Part shown: one piece after another, positions 1 to 6,851 of the stretch
How positions within the stretch are numbered: the first letter of the stretch is position 1
How the letters are laid out: each line of letters opens with the position of its first letter
Assembly: GCA_016714535.1 (NCBI GenBank)
Contig: JADKDR010000015.1
Coordinates: forward strand, 1-64,000
Direction: 5' to 3'
From: Bacteroidota bacterium
GTDB lineage: Bacteria > Bacteroidota > Bacteroidia > AKYH767-A > OLB10
Length of the DNA: 64,000 nt
The notes under the pieces: generated by a model
Databases searched by the model: none
Told to the model about the DNA's origin: nothing
What the model saw: the letters and a program-made list of their open reading frames with translations, nothing else
Made by a program: the position numbers and the translations under genes

Positions 1-25
1 GCTTTCGTCTATACGGCTAAATGTT
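1..25. repeat. 25-bp direct repeat, copy 1
   Basis: The first 25 bases of the window are identical to 1373-1397. The match may continue leftward beyond the window edge. After the repeat the two copies diverge. In copy 1 the next bases read ATGCGTTGCC, a string also seen at the ends of some integron attC sites, but I cannot place full attC core sites here, so only the repeat itself is claimed. Confidence 0.85.
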
Positions 26-120
26 ATGCGTTGCCTTGCTGTTCGTTCGGAGTACCACTGTTTGCAGTTAGCAATAAGATTGCTTGAATGCCAAAACATT
101 TCTGTTCATTAAATTTGATA

Positions 121-405
121 CTAAAATGCGTCTTCTTCAATTTTTACAGATTCATATTTCGCAATAAATTCTTCCCAAGTCCAACCTGAAAACAAACGAG
201 GCATGTGTTCTTTAAATTTTACTGTTTCCGCATTTTCGGTTTTGTTTGCGGATTGAAAGAATTGCTTTTTGCCAATACATAAAACAACGCGAAGCGATAA
301 GCATCGCCATATAACCTGAAAGTCTAAACCTAAATACTCTGGTCTTTCATCAATGGCAAAATAATAAAGTGAGTTGGTGGCGCTTTGTAAAGCATATGCT
401 TTAAC
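121..405 (-). pseudogene. Broken ORF fragment, no usable start codon
   Basis: On the minus strand an open frame of about 95 codons ends at a TAG at 121-123. It contains a protein-like C-terminus (FKEHMPRLFSGWTWEEF, then a short acidic tail ending EEDAF). The frame is blocked upstream by a stop near 440 and I found no in-frame ATG. Codon use looks like a real gene, so this is probably the 3' part of a decayed or frameshifted gene in the accessory patch. I do not recognise the family. Confidence 0.3.
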
Positions 406-464
406 AACTAGCCGTTGGGTGCATCCACCACACTAAAAATTCCAAAAATGGGGTCGTGCATCAT

Positions 465-770
465 CTAATATTTTGGGTCAAAATGGGAGATAAGGATAAT
501 TTTTTTTAAAATGTGGTCAAGATTCAGGATACGAAAGCCACCGACAATTGATTTACCTGAATCCTTTTCCTCCCAGTTTAAAAGCGCTTTAGCCGCTTGG
601 CTATAAGAATAGGCAAAAGACTCTTTAAATCCGAGCTTCAATGCTTCTTCAATTAGTGAATCGTCAACAGGATTAATCGGACCAAAATGTTCTATTGCAA
701 ATTTTTCATCATCTTGAATGGCAAATACCATTAGTTTAAGTTCCATGTTCTTTTCAGCTTTCTTTTCCAT
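465..770 (-). CDS. Hypothetical protein, 101 aa
   Basis: A 101-residue acidic, soluble-looking protein with no signal peptide or membrane segment. It opens MEKKAEKNMELKLMVFAI and contains the stretch DDEKFAIEHFGPINPVDDS, followed by a helical middle part. I do not recognise the family. It stands alone between the broken ORF on its 3' side and the first IS1182-type relic on its 5' side, so it belongs to the accessory patch. A second possible start is the internal Met nine codons in. Its size and isolation resemble the small orphan genes found in mobile or cassette DNA, but that is inference. Confidence 0.55.
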   Translation of the reverse strand: MEKKAEKNMELKLMVFAIQDDEKFAIEHFGPINPVDDSLIEEALKLGFKESFAYSYSQAAKALLNWEEKDSGKSIVGGFRILNLDHILKKIILISHFDPKY

Positions 771-896
771 TTCTATATTTGTTTGTTTTGTTTGCCTACT
801 ATAATCAGTTTTCGGCTACCCTGTTTTTTTGTCAAAGATATTTTTTGCAGTCAGTTTGATATTAGCTTTTACTGCCGCCCCCAAAAAGGTTGAACT

Positions 897-1200
897 TAAC
901 GGCAGCCTGTGAAAAAACAATTCCCTCAACAGCTGTACGTTAACAACATGTAAAAATAAAAATTACAACAACACTGTTGACCTGTCTTTGAAAAAAAAAT
1001 AAATATGCATCACATAGCTGAGGGCTGCCGGCATTAAATGGAAATATCAAGCTTAGATTGCAACATCGATTCGGAAAATGTTGTACGCTTTATTGATGCT
1101 TTTGTTTGTAAACTCGATTTCGTGAAATTGAAATTTGGAGAGGAGTTGTTGTCGTGGTATTTTAAACTACAAAAGGTATGAATCGTATACACCCATAGTT
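897..1200 (+). mobile_element. IS1182-type transposase 5' relic, copy A
   Basis: This about 300-bp segment is a diverged direct duplicate of 3590-3900. It contains a short reading frame starting MEISSLDCNIDSENVVRF and continuing IDAFVCKLD, which matches the N-terminal region typical of IS1182-family DDE transposases (RNQMEISSLD... followed by VRFIDAFV.KLD). Only about the first tenth of a transposase is present; the frame stops near 1180 and no DDE domain follows. It is therefore a decayed fragment, not an active element. Confidence 0.6.
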
Positions 1201-1280
1201 AGACATCCACAAAAACAAAAATTGCTTTACTAGTACACCAAAGCAATTTAGCCCCCCCCAGCAAAGCCACTCAATTATGA

Positions 1281-1377
1281 CGACACCCCATGCCGGTGTC
1301 GCTGAACCTCCGTTAGAGAATTCGGGGCAGGCCTAATAGTCAAAAGCCCATCGTTTGCTACGATGCCGGGGGGCTTT
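1281..1377. repeat. Two imperfect hairpins beside the repeat
   Basis: Two stem-loops lie here. One at 1281-1299 pairs GACACC with GGTGTC. A second at 1344-1377 has outer arms AAAGCCC and GGGCTTT and inner arms ATCGT and ACGAT, with an unpaired GCCGGG on one side. The second runs into copy 2 of the 25-bp repeat. Bulged imperfect hairpins of this type occur in attC-like sites and in terminators; the sequence does not decide between them. Confidence 0.4.
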
Positions 1378-1397
1378 CGTCTATACGGCTAAATGTT
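1373..1397. repeat. 25-bp direct repeat, copy 2
   Basis: Identical to bases 1-25. It lies just beyond the corrected 3' end of the alpha/beta hydrolase gene. The two copies bracket the segment containing the broken ORF, the 101-aa gene and transposase relic A. Confidence 0.85.
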
Positions 1398-1421
1398 TAG
1401 CTGCTGGGCTTCTTGACTTAT

Positions 1422-1512
1422 TTATTTTATTAGTTTAAGTATAAGCCTTGTAACTTCCTCTGGTTTTTCTAAAGGACTAATATGTCCACCTTCAATAACA
1501 ATAGTTTCAATA
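1422..1512 (-). pseudogene. Out-of-frame 3' tail of the alpha/beta hydrolase
   Basis: Immediately after the premature stop of the neighbouring hydrolase frame, the next minus-strand frame reads HHPNIETIVIEGGHISPLEK and then PEEVTRLILKLIK before a TAA at 1422-1424. This is the normal C-terminus of an alpha/beta hydrolase and carries the catalytic His (GGHISP). One extra base, or two missing, near 1515-1525 explains the break. Confidence 0.85.
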
Positions 1513-2241
1513 TTAGGGTGGTGTCGGCACATAGTCCTCTTCCCCTTTTAAAGCTATGGCCTTAACTTTTAGTGTTTTGATTAAATCCGTTGCATCAACA
1601 GCGTCTAAAATAACAACTTTGTCGATTTGCTTAATTTGCTTATTTGATAAAATACTCATTGGGCGTTGGAGTTGAATTATCAATGATGCATTTTCTTTCA
1701 ATGATAACTTGCCAAATAAGGCCTTTGCAGCTTGTTTTGTATAAAAATTTCTGAACACTAACATGGAATGTTGCAGTCCAAAGGTCGTCTTTTGCTTTTT
1801 TGAAGCTGCTTGAAACGGCATATTACATAACCCTATTGATGCAAAACGTTCTGGATGTTTGTATGCTGCTCTCAAAATAGTCATACTACCCCAGGAGTGA
1901 CCAATAGCAATGACCTTGGAGATTTTCAAGCTATCTAAAATCTCAATTAGCATATTTGAGCAGTCGGTAATAGTCCAATTCGCTTTTATGTTCTTTCGGC
2001 TATTTCCATGCAAAGGCATGTCAACAGATATTAAGGTGCGGTCATTTATTTCTTGAATTTGGCTGTCCCATAAGCGATGGTCAAAGTATACACCGTGAAG
2101 AAAGATAATTGGCACTTTATCTGAAGTGTTTTCTTTTATATAAACGGTTATACGCCCGATATTTGTAGTAAAATATTTTGGATGTGCAGATGTATTCATA
2201 ATTGATAATAGAGAAAGGATTACAATGAGAAAATATTTCAT
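1513..2241 (-). CDS. Alpha/beta hydrolase, frameshifted near its 3' end
   Basis: Alpha/beta-hydrolase fold protein of unknown substrate. With the start at 2241 (MKYFLIVILSLL...) it has a signal peptide of about 20 residues; the longer frame to 2301 would bury that signal, so it was not used. Visible features are the oxyanion motif FLHG (about 47-50), the nucleophile elbow GHSWG with Ser116, and an acidic EED near residue 236 at the expected position of the catalytic acid. The frame then stops early and the catalytic His lies in the adjacent frame (1422-1512). The start is one base after the stop of the NmrA-like gene upstream, so the two are co-transcribed. As sequenced the product would lack its His and be inactive; an indel error is likely. 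Confidence 0.8.
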   Translation of the reverse strand: MKYFLIVILSLLSIMNTSAHPKYFTTNIGRITVYIKENTSDKVPIIFLHGVYFDHRLWDSQIQEINDRTLISVDMPLHGNSRKNIKANWTITDCSNMLIEILDSLKISKVIAIGHSWGSMTILRAAYKHPERFASIGLCNMPFQAASKKQKTTFGLQHSMLVFRNFYTKQAAKALFGKLSLKENASLIIQLQRPMSILSNKQIKQIDKVVILDAVDATDLIKTLKVKAIALKGEEDYVPTPP

Positions 2242-2242
2242 T

Positions 2243-2884
2243 TTAGTTGCTAATTGAAGGAGCTTGTTTTGAAAATGTTTTATCTGTAATTTGCTCAACA
2301 ATGAAAGCTGCCATATCTCCTAATGTTATTGATAGCGTTAAATCTTTACCATCAAGAGTTGCTTTGCTGTTTTCTTTCGTAGGTTTATCAACAATATTTG
2401 AGCATCGAACAATGGTCCAGTCCAATTGGCTATTCATTATTATCGGCTCCATACGGTTCTTATCATCAATGATTACTTTCAGCCATTTCATGAAATATGG
2501 GAGTATAATTTTGTTGAAGAACCAAGGCTGAAAAGACACACTATTACCAGCACCAACATTGCTCATCGTTATAAGTCTTTTTATATTGGTTTTCTCCATT
2601 TCATCGACTATGATTTTAGTAGCATCAGAGATAAAAGTGGTAGGTTTTCCATCGCCTTTGCCACCAACACCTAAACATTGAATTACCGCATCTTGATTTT
2701 GTAAGATTGTGTTAACAGTATTTCTGTCAAGCACATTTCCTTCAACTATTGTGAGATTTTCATTTTCAAGTTGAATGGAATTTTTATCTCGGACTAGAAT
2801 GGTTACCTGATGATTTTGTGATAAAGCTTTTTTTAGAATTGCCTGACCAGAAAAGCCGCTGGCTCCAAAGATTACTATTTTCAT
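2243..2884 (-). CDS. NmrA-like NAD(P)-binding reductase
   Basis: A 213-residue atypical short-chain dehydrogenase of the NAD(P)-binding/NmrA (BLVRB-like) type. It begins with the Rossmann glycine motif GASGFSG (about residues 7-13) after a hydrophobic strand, and has NVLD near residue 50 as expected for the base-contacting loop. A TMSNVGAG stretch sits where the active-site strand is expected. There is no signal peptide. Such proteins act as cytosolic oxidoreductases or redox-sensing NADP binders; the substrate cannot be told. It is the middle gene of a minus-strand set, downstream of the Crp/Fnr regulator (about 67-bp gap) and directly joined to the hydrolase. A regulator-reductase-hydrolase set suggests a small stress or detoxification operon, by inference. 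Confidence 0.8.
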   Translation of the reverse strand: MKIVIFGASGFSGQAILKKALSQNHQVTILVRDKNSIQLENENLTIVEGNVLDRNTVNTILQNQDAVIQCLGVGGKGDGKPTTFISDATKIIVDEMEKTNIKRLITMSNVGAGNSVSFQPWFFNKIILPYFMKWLKVIIDDKNRMEPIIMNSQLDWTIVRCSNIVDKPTKENSKATLDGKDLTLSITLGDMAAFIVEQITDKTFSKQAPSISN

Positions 2885-2951
2885 TTTTACATTGATTTAT
2901 TTACAATGCAAATATGCAGGGTCTTCCAAAATCCTATCTGACACAAATGTG

Positions 2952-3548
2952 TCAAAATGAATGGTGAGCCAATTTTTTTCTTATTCGTGTTAATGATTGT
3001 CTCTCGATACCGAGGTAAGATGACAAGTGAGATAAGGAAACTCTATTGAACAAATCAGGGCTTTCTTGAATAAATTCAAGATATCTGCTTTCTGCATTTT
3101 CGAAAAGAAAGCTTTCAATCCTTTTTTGTTGCAACTTCAAAACTTCTTCTGCAACCAATCTGCCATATCTTTCCAAAATCGGAAACTGTTCGTAACCTTC
3201 TTGAATGTGTTTATATGAGAGATTAACAATTACACTCGGTTCAATGCACTGAAAATAATATTTGCTCGGTACTTGGGTAATGAACGCAGAATAATGGGTT
3301 GCATACCTCTTTTCCCTGATAAAGTTTACCGAAATTTCATTGCCATTATTGTCAATATAATAGGCACGCAATAAGCCAGAAAATATAAACCCAATTTCCT
3401 TCTGAATTGTATTTGCGTGAATGTAAAAATGCTTGGATTTTAATTCAGAAATAGTCAAGCCACTTTCAAGATAATTTAATTCAGCATTTGTCACTTTTGG
3501 GCAAAGTGTCTTAACCGAGTTTAAGTATGTCTTAATAGCTTGTTTCAA
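2952..3548 (-). CDS. Crp/Fnr-family transcriptional regulator
   Basis: A 198-residue regulator with an N-terminal cyclic-nucleotide-binding-like beta-roll (about 30-125; GFIFSGLLRAYYID is the typical first strand pair) and a C-terminal winged helix (about 160-195) with recognition helix LSSYLGIERQSLTRIRK. It lacks the Cys cluster of Fnr, and I see no cAMP-binding signature (no GE...R.A), in line with the many Bacteroidota members whose ligand is unknown. It is first in a minus-strand series with the NmrA-like reductase and hydrolase and probably controls them and itself. It lies just downstream of transposase relic B. Confidence 0.85.
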   Translation of the reverse strand: MKQAIKTYLNSVKTLCPKVTNAELNYLESGLTISELKSKHFYIHANTIQKEIGFIFSGLLRAYYIDNNGNEISVNFIREKRYATHYSAFITQVPSKYYFQCIEPSVIVNLSYKHIQEGYEQFPILERYGRLVAEEVLKLQQKRIESFLFENAESRYLEFIQESPDLFNRVSLSHLSSYLGIERQSLTRIRKKLAHHSF

Positions 3549-3589
3549 TGTTTAATGTTATTTTGTGTTTAGTGTCATAGCCTTGCAGC

Positions 3590-3900
3590 TAACGTCAGCC
3601 TGTGAAATAACCAACTTGCCCACAGCTGCACGTTAACAACATGAGGTAAAAATAAAAATTACAACAACACCGTTGACACACCTTAGCAAAAAAAATAAAT
3701 ATGCATCACATAGCTGAGGGCTGCCGCAACCAAATGGAAATATCAAGTTTAGATTGCAACATCGATACTGAAAATGTTGTACGCTTTATTGATGCTTTTG
3801 TTTGCAAGCTCGATTTAGTAAAATTGAAATTTGAAAAGAGTTCTTGTTGTCGTGGTATTTTAATCTACAATTGGCATAAATCGTATATGGTCATAGTTAT
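3590..3900 (+). mobile_element. IS1182-type transposase 5' relic, copy B
   Basis: Direct, diverged duplicate of 897-1200 in the same orientation. It contains the reading frame MHHIAEGCRNQMEISSLD, then NIDTENVVRFIDAFVCKLD, which matches the start of IS1182-family transposases including the RNQMEISSLD block. The frame loses similarity after about 45 residues and no catalytic domain follows. Together with copy A it brackets the three-gene regulator/reductase/hydrolase set. Confidence 0.65.
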
Positions 3901-3963
3901 GAAATCGCTTCGACCGCCAAAATTTTCAAAAGTGGGTTTTTTCACATCTTGACGCACGGTTGG

Positions 3964-4076
3964 CAGCTACAAGAAGTTGGCGATTTCGAAGCACAAAACT
4001 GTCTGTTAGCACCGCACTTGCTACGAAGCACAAATCTTCATTTAACCACTGAACCGCCAATTTCTTGTAGGTGCTG
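3964..4076. repeat. Long imperfect inverted repeat (attC-like shape)
   Basis: The arm at 3964-3982 (CAGCTACAAGAAGTTGGCG) is complementary, with one mismatch and a three-base bulge, to 4055-4076. The intervening about 70 bases include two further copies of GAAGCACAAA. The right arm is followed by GTTATGCAACGC. A large imperfect palindrome ending in GTTATGC resembles integron-cassette recombination sites, but the canonical core sites cannot both be identified. Confidence 0.4.
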
Positions 4077-4100
4077 TTATGCAACGCATTTCTTCTCATT

Positions 4101-5093
4101 CTATGCAAATATTGTCACTTTTGATTTAACAGGTTGTCCTTTTACTTTTGCTGGCGTCCAAGTTTTCATTGACTGAATAAACTGTTTAATTTCTTCAATT
4201 CGTTTGTCGTCAGTGTAGTAATTTATTCTAATCTCAATGTCGCTAATTGTTCCGTCCTTGTTCACAAAAAAGTCAATACTGATATCCGTCTCTTTGTCCT
4301 TTGGAACTATTTGATAAAGTTCATCTTTTACGAATTTAATTGTGGATTCACGTCCGTCTTTGAAATAAGGATAAGTAAACGATTGAAATTTATTTTCTTC
4401 ATAGTCCTTTGTCCACATACTGTCAATTGAAAAAACGTAAGCTGGAATTACAAGATAGTATGGGTCTAGAACAATATGCTCAAATTCCTTCTTGTCAATT
4501 TTTTCGTCCGAGATAGATTTTATTTTGTATTTACGGTCAGTAGTTCCAAGTATCTTTATTTCATACTCTAAAGCTATTTTATCAAATGTTAACGGTGTCC
4601 AAGGATAAATTATTCCTGGCTTTATTTTGTCTGTCAACCAAACTTCAACTATCACTTGGTCTCCGTGCTTAATAATTGATTTTTGGCATTTATACCCCAG
4701 AATGTCTTTAAATTCTTGAGTTACTTTAATTGTCGTGTCGCCATAGTTACTCGATAACGCTTGCCTAACAAGTTCTTCAGGCGTGTAGTAAATAAAATAA
4801 TTATCCTTGTTTAGTCCTAATGAAGATGCGTCATCAATTAATCCTAAAATTTCATTTGATTTCTTGTCGTAGATATATTTTCTATCTGCACCACGTGCAT
4901 ACTTTTCTTTAATTACTGCGTTGTCTTGGTCGAAAAGAATTTCCAACTCCCAACTTGAAGTCGTTCCTTCTCCTGAAATAGAGTAGGTTAATTTTCCTTC
5001 ATTCAAGTCAATTGTCGGGTCTTTAACTGTCGAAACTTGTCCGTTACAACTGGTCAAAAATAGTGATGTCAAAAGGATACTTATTATTTTCAC
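4101..5093 (-). CDS. Lipoprotein with GLPGLI-like and TonB-C-like parts
   Basis: About 330 residues. A GTG at 5091-5093 gives VKIISILLTSLFLTSC, a clean lipoprotein signal with Cys16; the ATG at 5159 would add 22 unlikely residues, so the GTG is preferred. The middle (FKDILGYKCQKSIIKHG followed by EVWLTDKIKPG) resembles the GLPGLI family of exported Bacteroidota proteins. The last 60 residues (FFVNKDGTISDIEIR, then MKTWTPAKVKGQPVKSKV) have the pattern of a TonB C-terminal domain used as a stand-alone periplasmic module. It is probably anchored in the outer membrane facing the periplasm. Function unknown. The gene stands alone with a perfect 36-bp palindrome upstream. Confidence 0.7.
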   Translation of the reverse strand: MKIISILLTSLFLTSCNGQVSTVKDPTIDLNEGKLTYSISGEGTTSSWELEILFDQDNAVIKEKYARGADRKYIYDKKSNEILGLIDDASSLGLNKDNYFIYYTPEELVRQALSSNYGDTTIKVTQEFKDILGYKCQKSIIKHGDQVIVEVWLTDKIKPGIIYPWTPLTFDKIALEYEIKILGTTDRKYKIKSISDEKIDKKEFEHIVLDPYYLVIPAYVFSIDSMWTKDYEENKFQSFTYPYFKDGRESTIKFVKDELYQIVPKDKETDISIDFFVNKDGTISDIEIRINYYTDDKRIEEIKQFIQSMKTWTPAKVKGQPVKSKVTIFA

Positions 5094-5200
5094 GGTCGGT
5101 CTTTTAATATGTTGCAAATCTACCCGCTTGACGCAAGTCATTATTTTTAATTTTATCAATACTTAGCTTGAAGTGCTTCATTTCCGATCAGTTAGAAATA

Positions 5201-5236
5201 AATATACAAAAAACGCAATTGCGTTTTTTGTATATT
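5201..5236. repeat. Perfect 36-bp palindrome
   Basis: Bases 5201-5218 are the exact reverse complement of 5219-5236 with no spacer. The arms begin AATATACAAAAAACGC. It lies between the start of the lipoprotein gene and the end of the barrel-like gene. The A-run/T-run flanks would let it act as a terminator in either direction; a dimeric operator is also possible. Confidence 0.9.
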
Positions 5237-5390
5237 ATTATTTACTTTTTGTCCCACAATAACTTCATGCTTTGTTACCAGCAATCTAACATGGTGCAAT
5301 TTGTTTTTGAAACAGGAATACATCACAATAAGGATATTATTTGGATTTTGTTTCCAAACATACAAAAGCTTATTAATAATTTCAAGGCCA

Positions 5391-6197
5391 TCAATTACTC
5401 CGTGTTTTGTTTTTTCTCTTAAAAAAATTATAAAACACTCCCGCTTCAGCCTGATAGTAACTAAGGTTTTGTTTTAGTTGTATAAAATCATCATCAATTA
5501 ACCTGATGCTCTTAGCCTGAAGTATATCTGCTTTAAAAGGAGTTTCTTTTACATAATCAAGCTTCCACAACGAAGTGTTGCTATAATCCATATATGTAAC
5601 TAGCCCTGTATACGTGTATCCGGCTCTAAGGTATACAGATATGGTAGCACTCAATTCATATTTAAATCCCAAATTAAAATTCAAATAATAAGTAAAACTT
5701 GAAGTTCGTTGCTGGGCTATAAGGTTTTGCGCATCTTTAATGTACCATTGCCCAAGCGAAAAATCAGCAAGCCGGCAAACTGACCTAATGTAAGTAACCC
5801 CCAATCCGGCAGTTGCATAACTTTGAAGCTTTTCATACTCAGGTGCAAATTGAATAGATACGCCTCCCGTAGTCATTGAACTACTAATGTCGTTGCGAAT
5901 CGTATTTGGCAACTTGGCCACTTTCAATCCTTTATGAAACACAATAAGCGAATCGTTATAGTAAACCGAGTATGCATTTAGTCTGGCATAACTTGCTTCA
6001 AAACCCTTGCTGAATAATGAATTACGTGCCGGAGGCAAATAGTACGCTGCTTTTATCCCCAATCCATTTCTGTAAAAGTCTTTTAGTTGTTTATTACCCA
6101 TAAAAGTGTATGTATAACCAACACTGAGAGAAGACTGCGAATACCCTTCAATATTTATTAAACAAAAACTCAAAAATAAAAGGATGTAATGTTTCAC
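5391..6197 (-). CDS. Outer-membrane beta-barrel-like exported protein
   Basis: A 268-residue protein with a signal peptide (MKHYILLFLSFCLINIEGYSQ; cleavage expected after YSQ). The mature part alternates aromatic and polar residues in strand-like segments (LSVGYTYTF, YATAGLGVTYI, YYLNFNLGFKYE, VYLRAGYTYTG) and ends on a strand closing in aromatic residues (AEAGVFYNFF) before a basic tail. This is the look of a small outer-membrane barrel, but no named family is recognised. It is monocistronic and its stop is about 155 bp from the 36-bp palindrome, which could terminate it. Confidence 0.65.
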   Translation of the reverse strand: MKHYILLFLSFCLINIEGYSQSSLSVGYTYTFMGNKQLKDFYRNGLGIKAAYYLPPARNSLFSKGFEASYARLNAYSVYYNDSLIVFHKGLKVAKLPNTIRNDISSSMTTGGVSIQFAPEYEKLQSYATAGLGVTYIRSVCRLADFSLGQWYIKDAQNLIAQQRTSSFTYYLNFNLGFKYELSATISVYLRAGYTYTGLVTYMDYSNTSLWKLDYVKETPFKADILQAKSIRLIDDDFIQLKQNLSYYQAEAGVFYNFFKRKNKTRSN

Positions 6198-6226
6198 TTA
6201 ATATAAAATAAGAATTGCTAAATAAT

Positions 6227-6234
6227 TAACTTTG
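6227..6234 (+). promoter_or_regulatory. Bacteroidota -7 box for the VOC gene
   Basis: TAACTTTG fits the TANNTTTG consensus exactly and lies 30 bp before the VOC start. No good -33 TTG is seen at 19-20 bp, so confidence is moderate. Confidence 0.5.
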
Positions 6235-6263
6235 CTTGGTCAAAACTAATTGCTTACAAATAT

Positions 6264-6632
6264 ATGACTAATATACTTAACTGGTTTGAGATTCCTGTTA
6301 CAAATATGGAAAGAGCTCTGCAATTTTATGAAACTGTTTTATCTATCAAATTTAAGCGTCAACAAACACTAGGCTATGATATGGCGCTTTTTCCAACTGA
6401 AACCAATATGGTAACTGGAGCGCTAATTTGCGGTGAAGGATACAAGCCTACTGTGCATGGAAGTCTAATCTATTTAAATGCAAATCCAGATTTAAATATA
6501 ACGCTTTCTAAAGTTGAAAATAATGGAGGCCAGGTATTGGTTTCTAAAACTTTAATAGATGCTCAAAGCGGTTATTTTGCGTTTATTTTAGATACCGAAG
6601 GCAACAAGGTTGCCTTACATTCTAACCAGTAG
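6264..6632 (+). CDS. VOC-family (glyoxalase/bleomycin-resistance-like) protein
   Basis: A 122-residue vicinal-oxygen-chelate protein. It opens NWFEIPVTNMERALQFYETV, the classic first beta-alpha unit of the fold, and closes with GYFAFILDTEGNKVALHSN, the usual last strand with its G..a...D.EGN.v.lh pattern. One VOC unit of about 120 residues normally dimerises. The substrate cannot be deduced; many close relatives are annotated only as glyoxalase-like. Monocistronic on the plus strand, divergent from the barrel-like gene, with a -7 box just upstream. Confidence 0.85.
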   Translation: MTNILNWFEIPVTNMERALQFYETVLSIKFKRQQTLGYDMALFPTETNMVTGALICGEGYKPTVHGSLIYLNANPDLNITLSKVENNGGQVLVSKTLIDAQSGYFAFILDTEGNKVALHSNQ

Positions 6633-6785
6633 TTTTCCAATAATTAGATCATCTCTTCTATCTGTTTTTGTTTCTTCTGTTGAAACTTTAATGGGGGTTT
6701 TGATTAATAATCCCACAATTCTATAGAATTTGGAGTAATTTTTGAGCAACGCACTAACTCAAGCATACTTTAAAATAAAAAGCTA

Positions 6786-6793
6786 TACTTTTG
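6786..6793 (+). promoter_or_regulatory. Bacteroidota -7 box for the lysyl-oxidase-like gene
   Basis: TACTTTTG fits TANNTTTG and lies about 60 bp before the chosen start at 6852, and only 17 bp before the longer-frame ATG at 6810, which supports the downstream start. Confidence 0.55.
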
Positions 6794-6851
6794 CAATGTC
6801 AAAACTATCATGACAATTCTTTTAAAAAAGGAATATTCAAAATTTAAAAAA

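Noticed and set aside
1373..1397. Formal attC or tRNA-linked attachment site
   Set aside because: The core sites of attC cannot both be matched and there is no tRNA gene near; only the direct repeat can be supported.
897..3900. An active composite transposon
   Set aside because: Both relics lack the catalytic domain, no terminal inverted repeats or target-site duplications could be identified, and the copies are diverged.
3926..4176. Small frames on both strands between relic B and the GLPGLI-like lipoprotein
   Set aside because: They fall within the long imperfect palindrome and have no protein-like composition or start signals.
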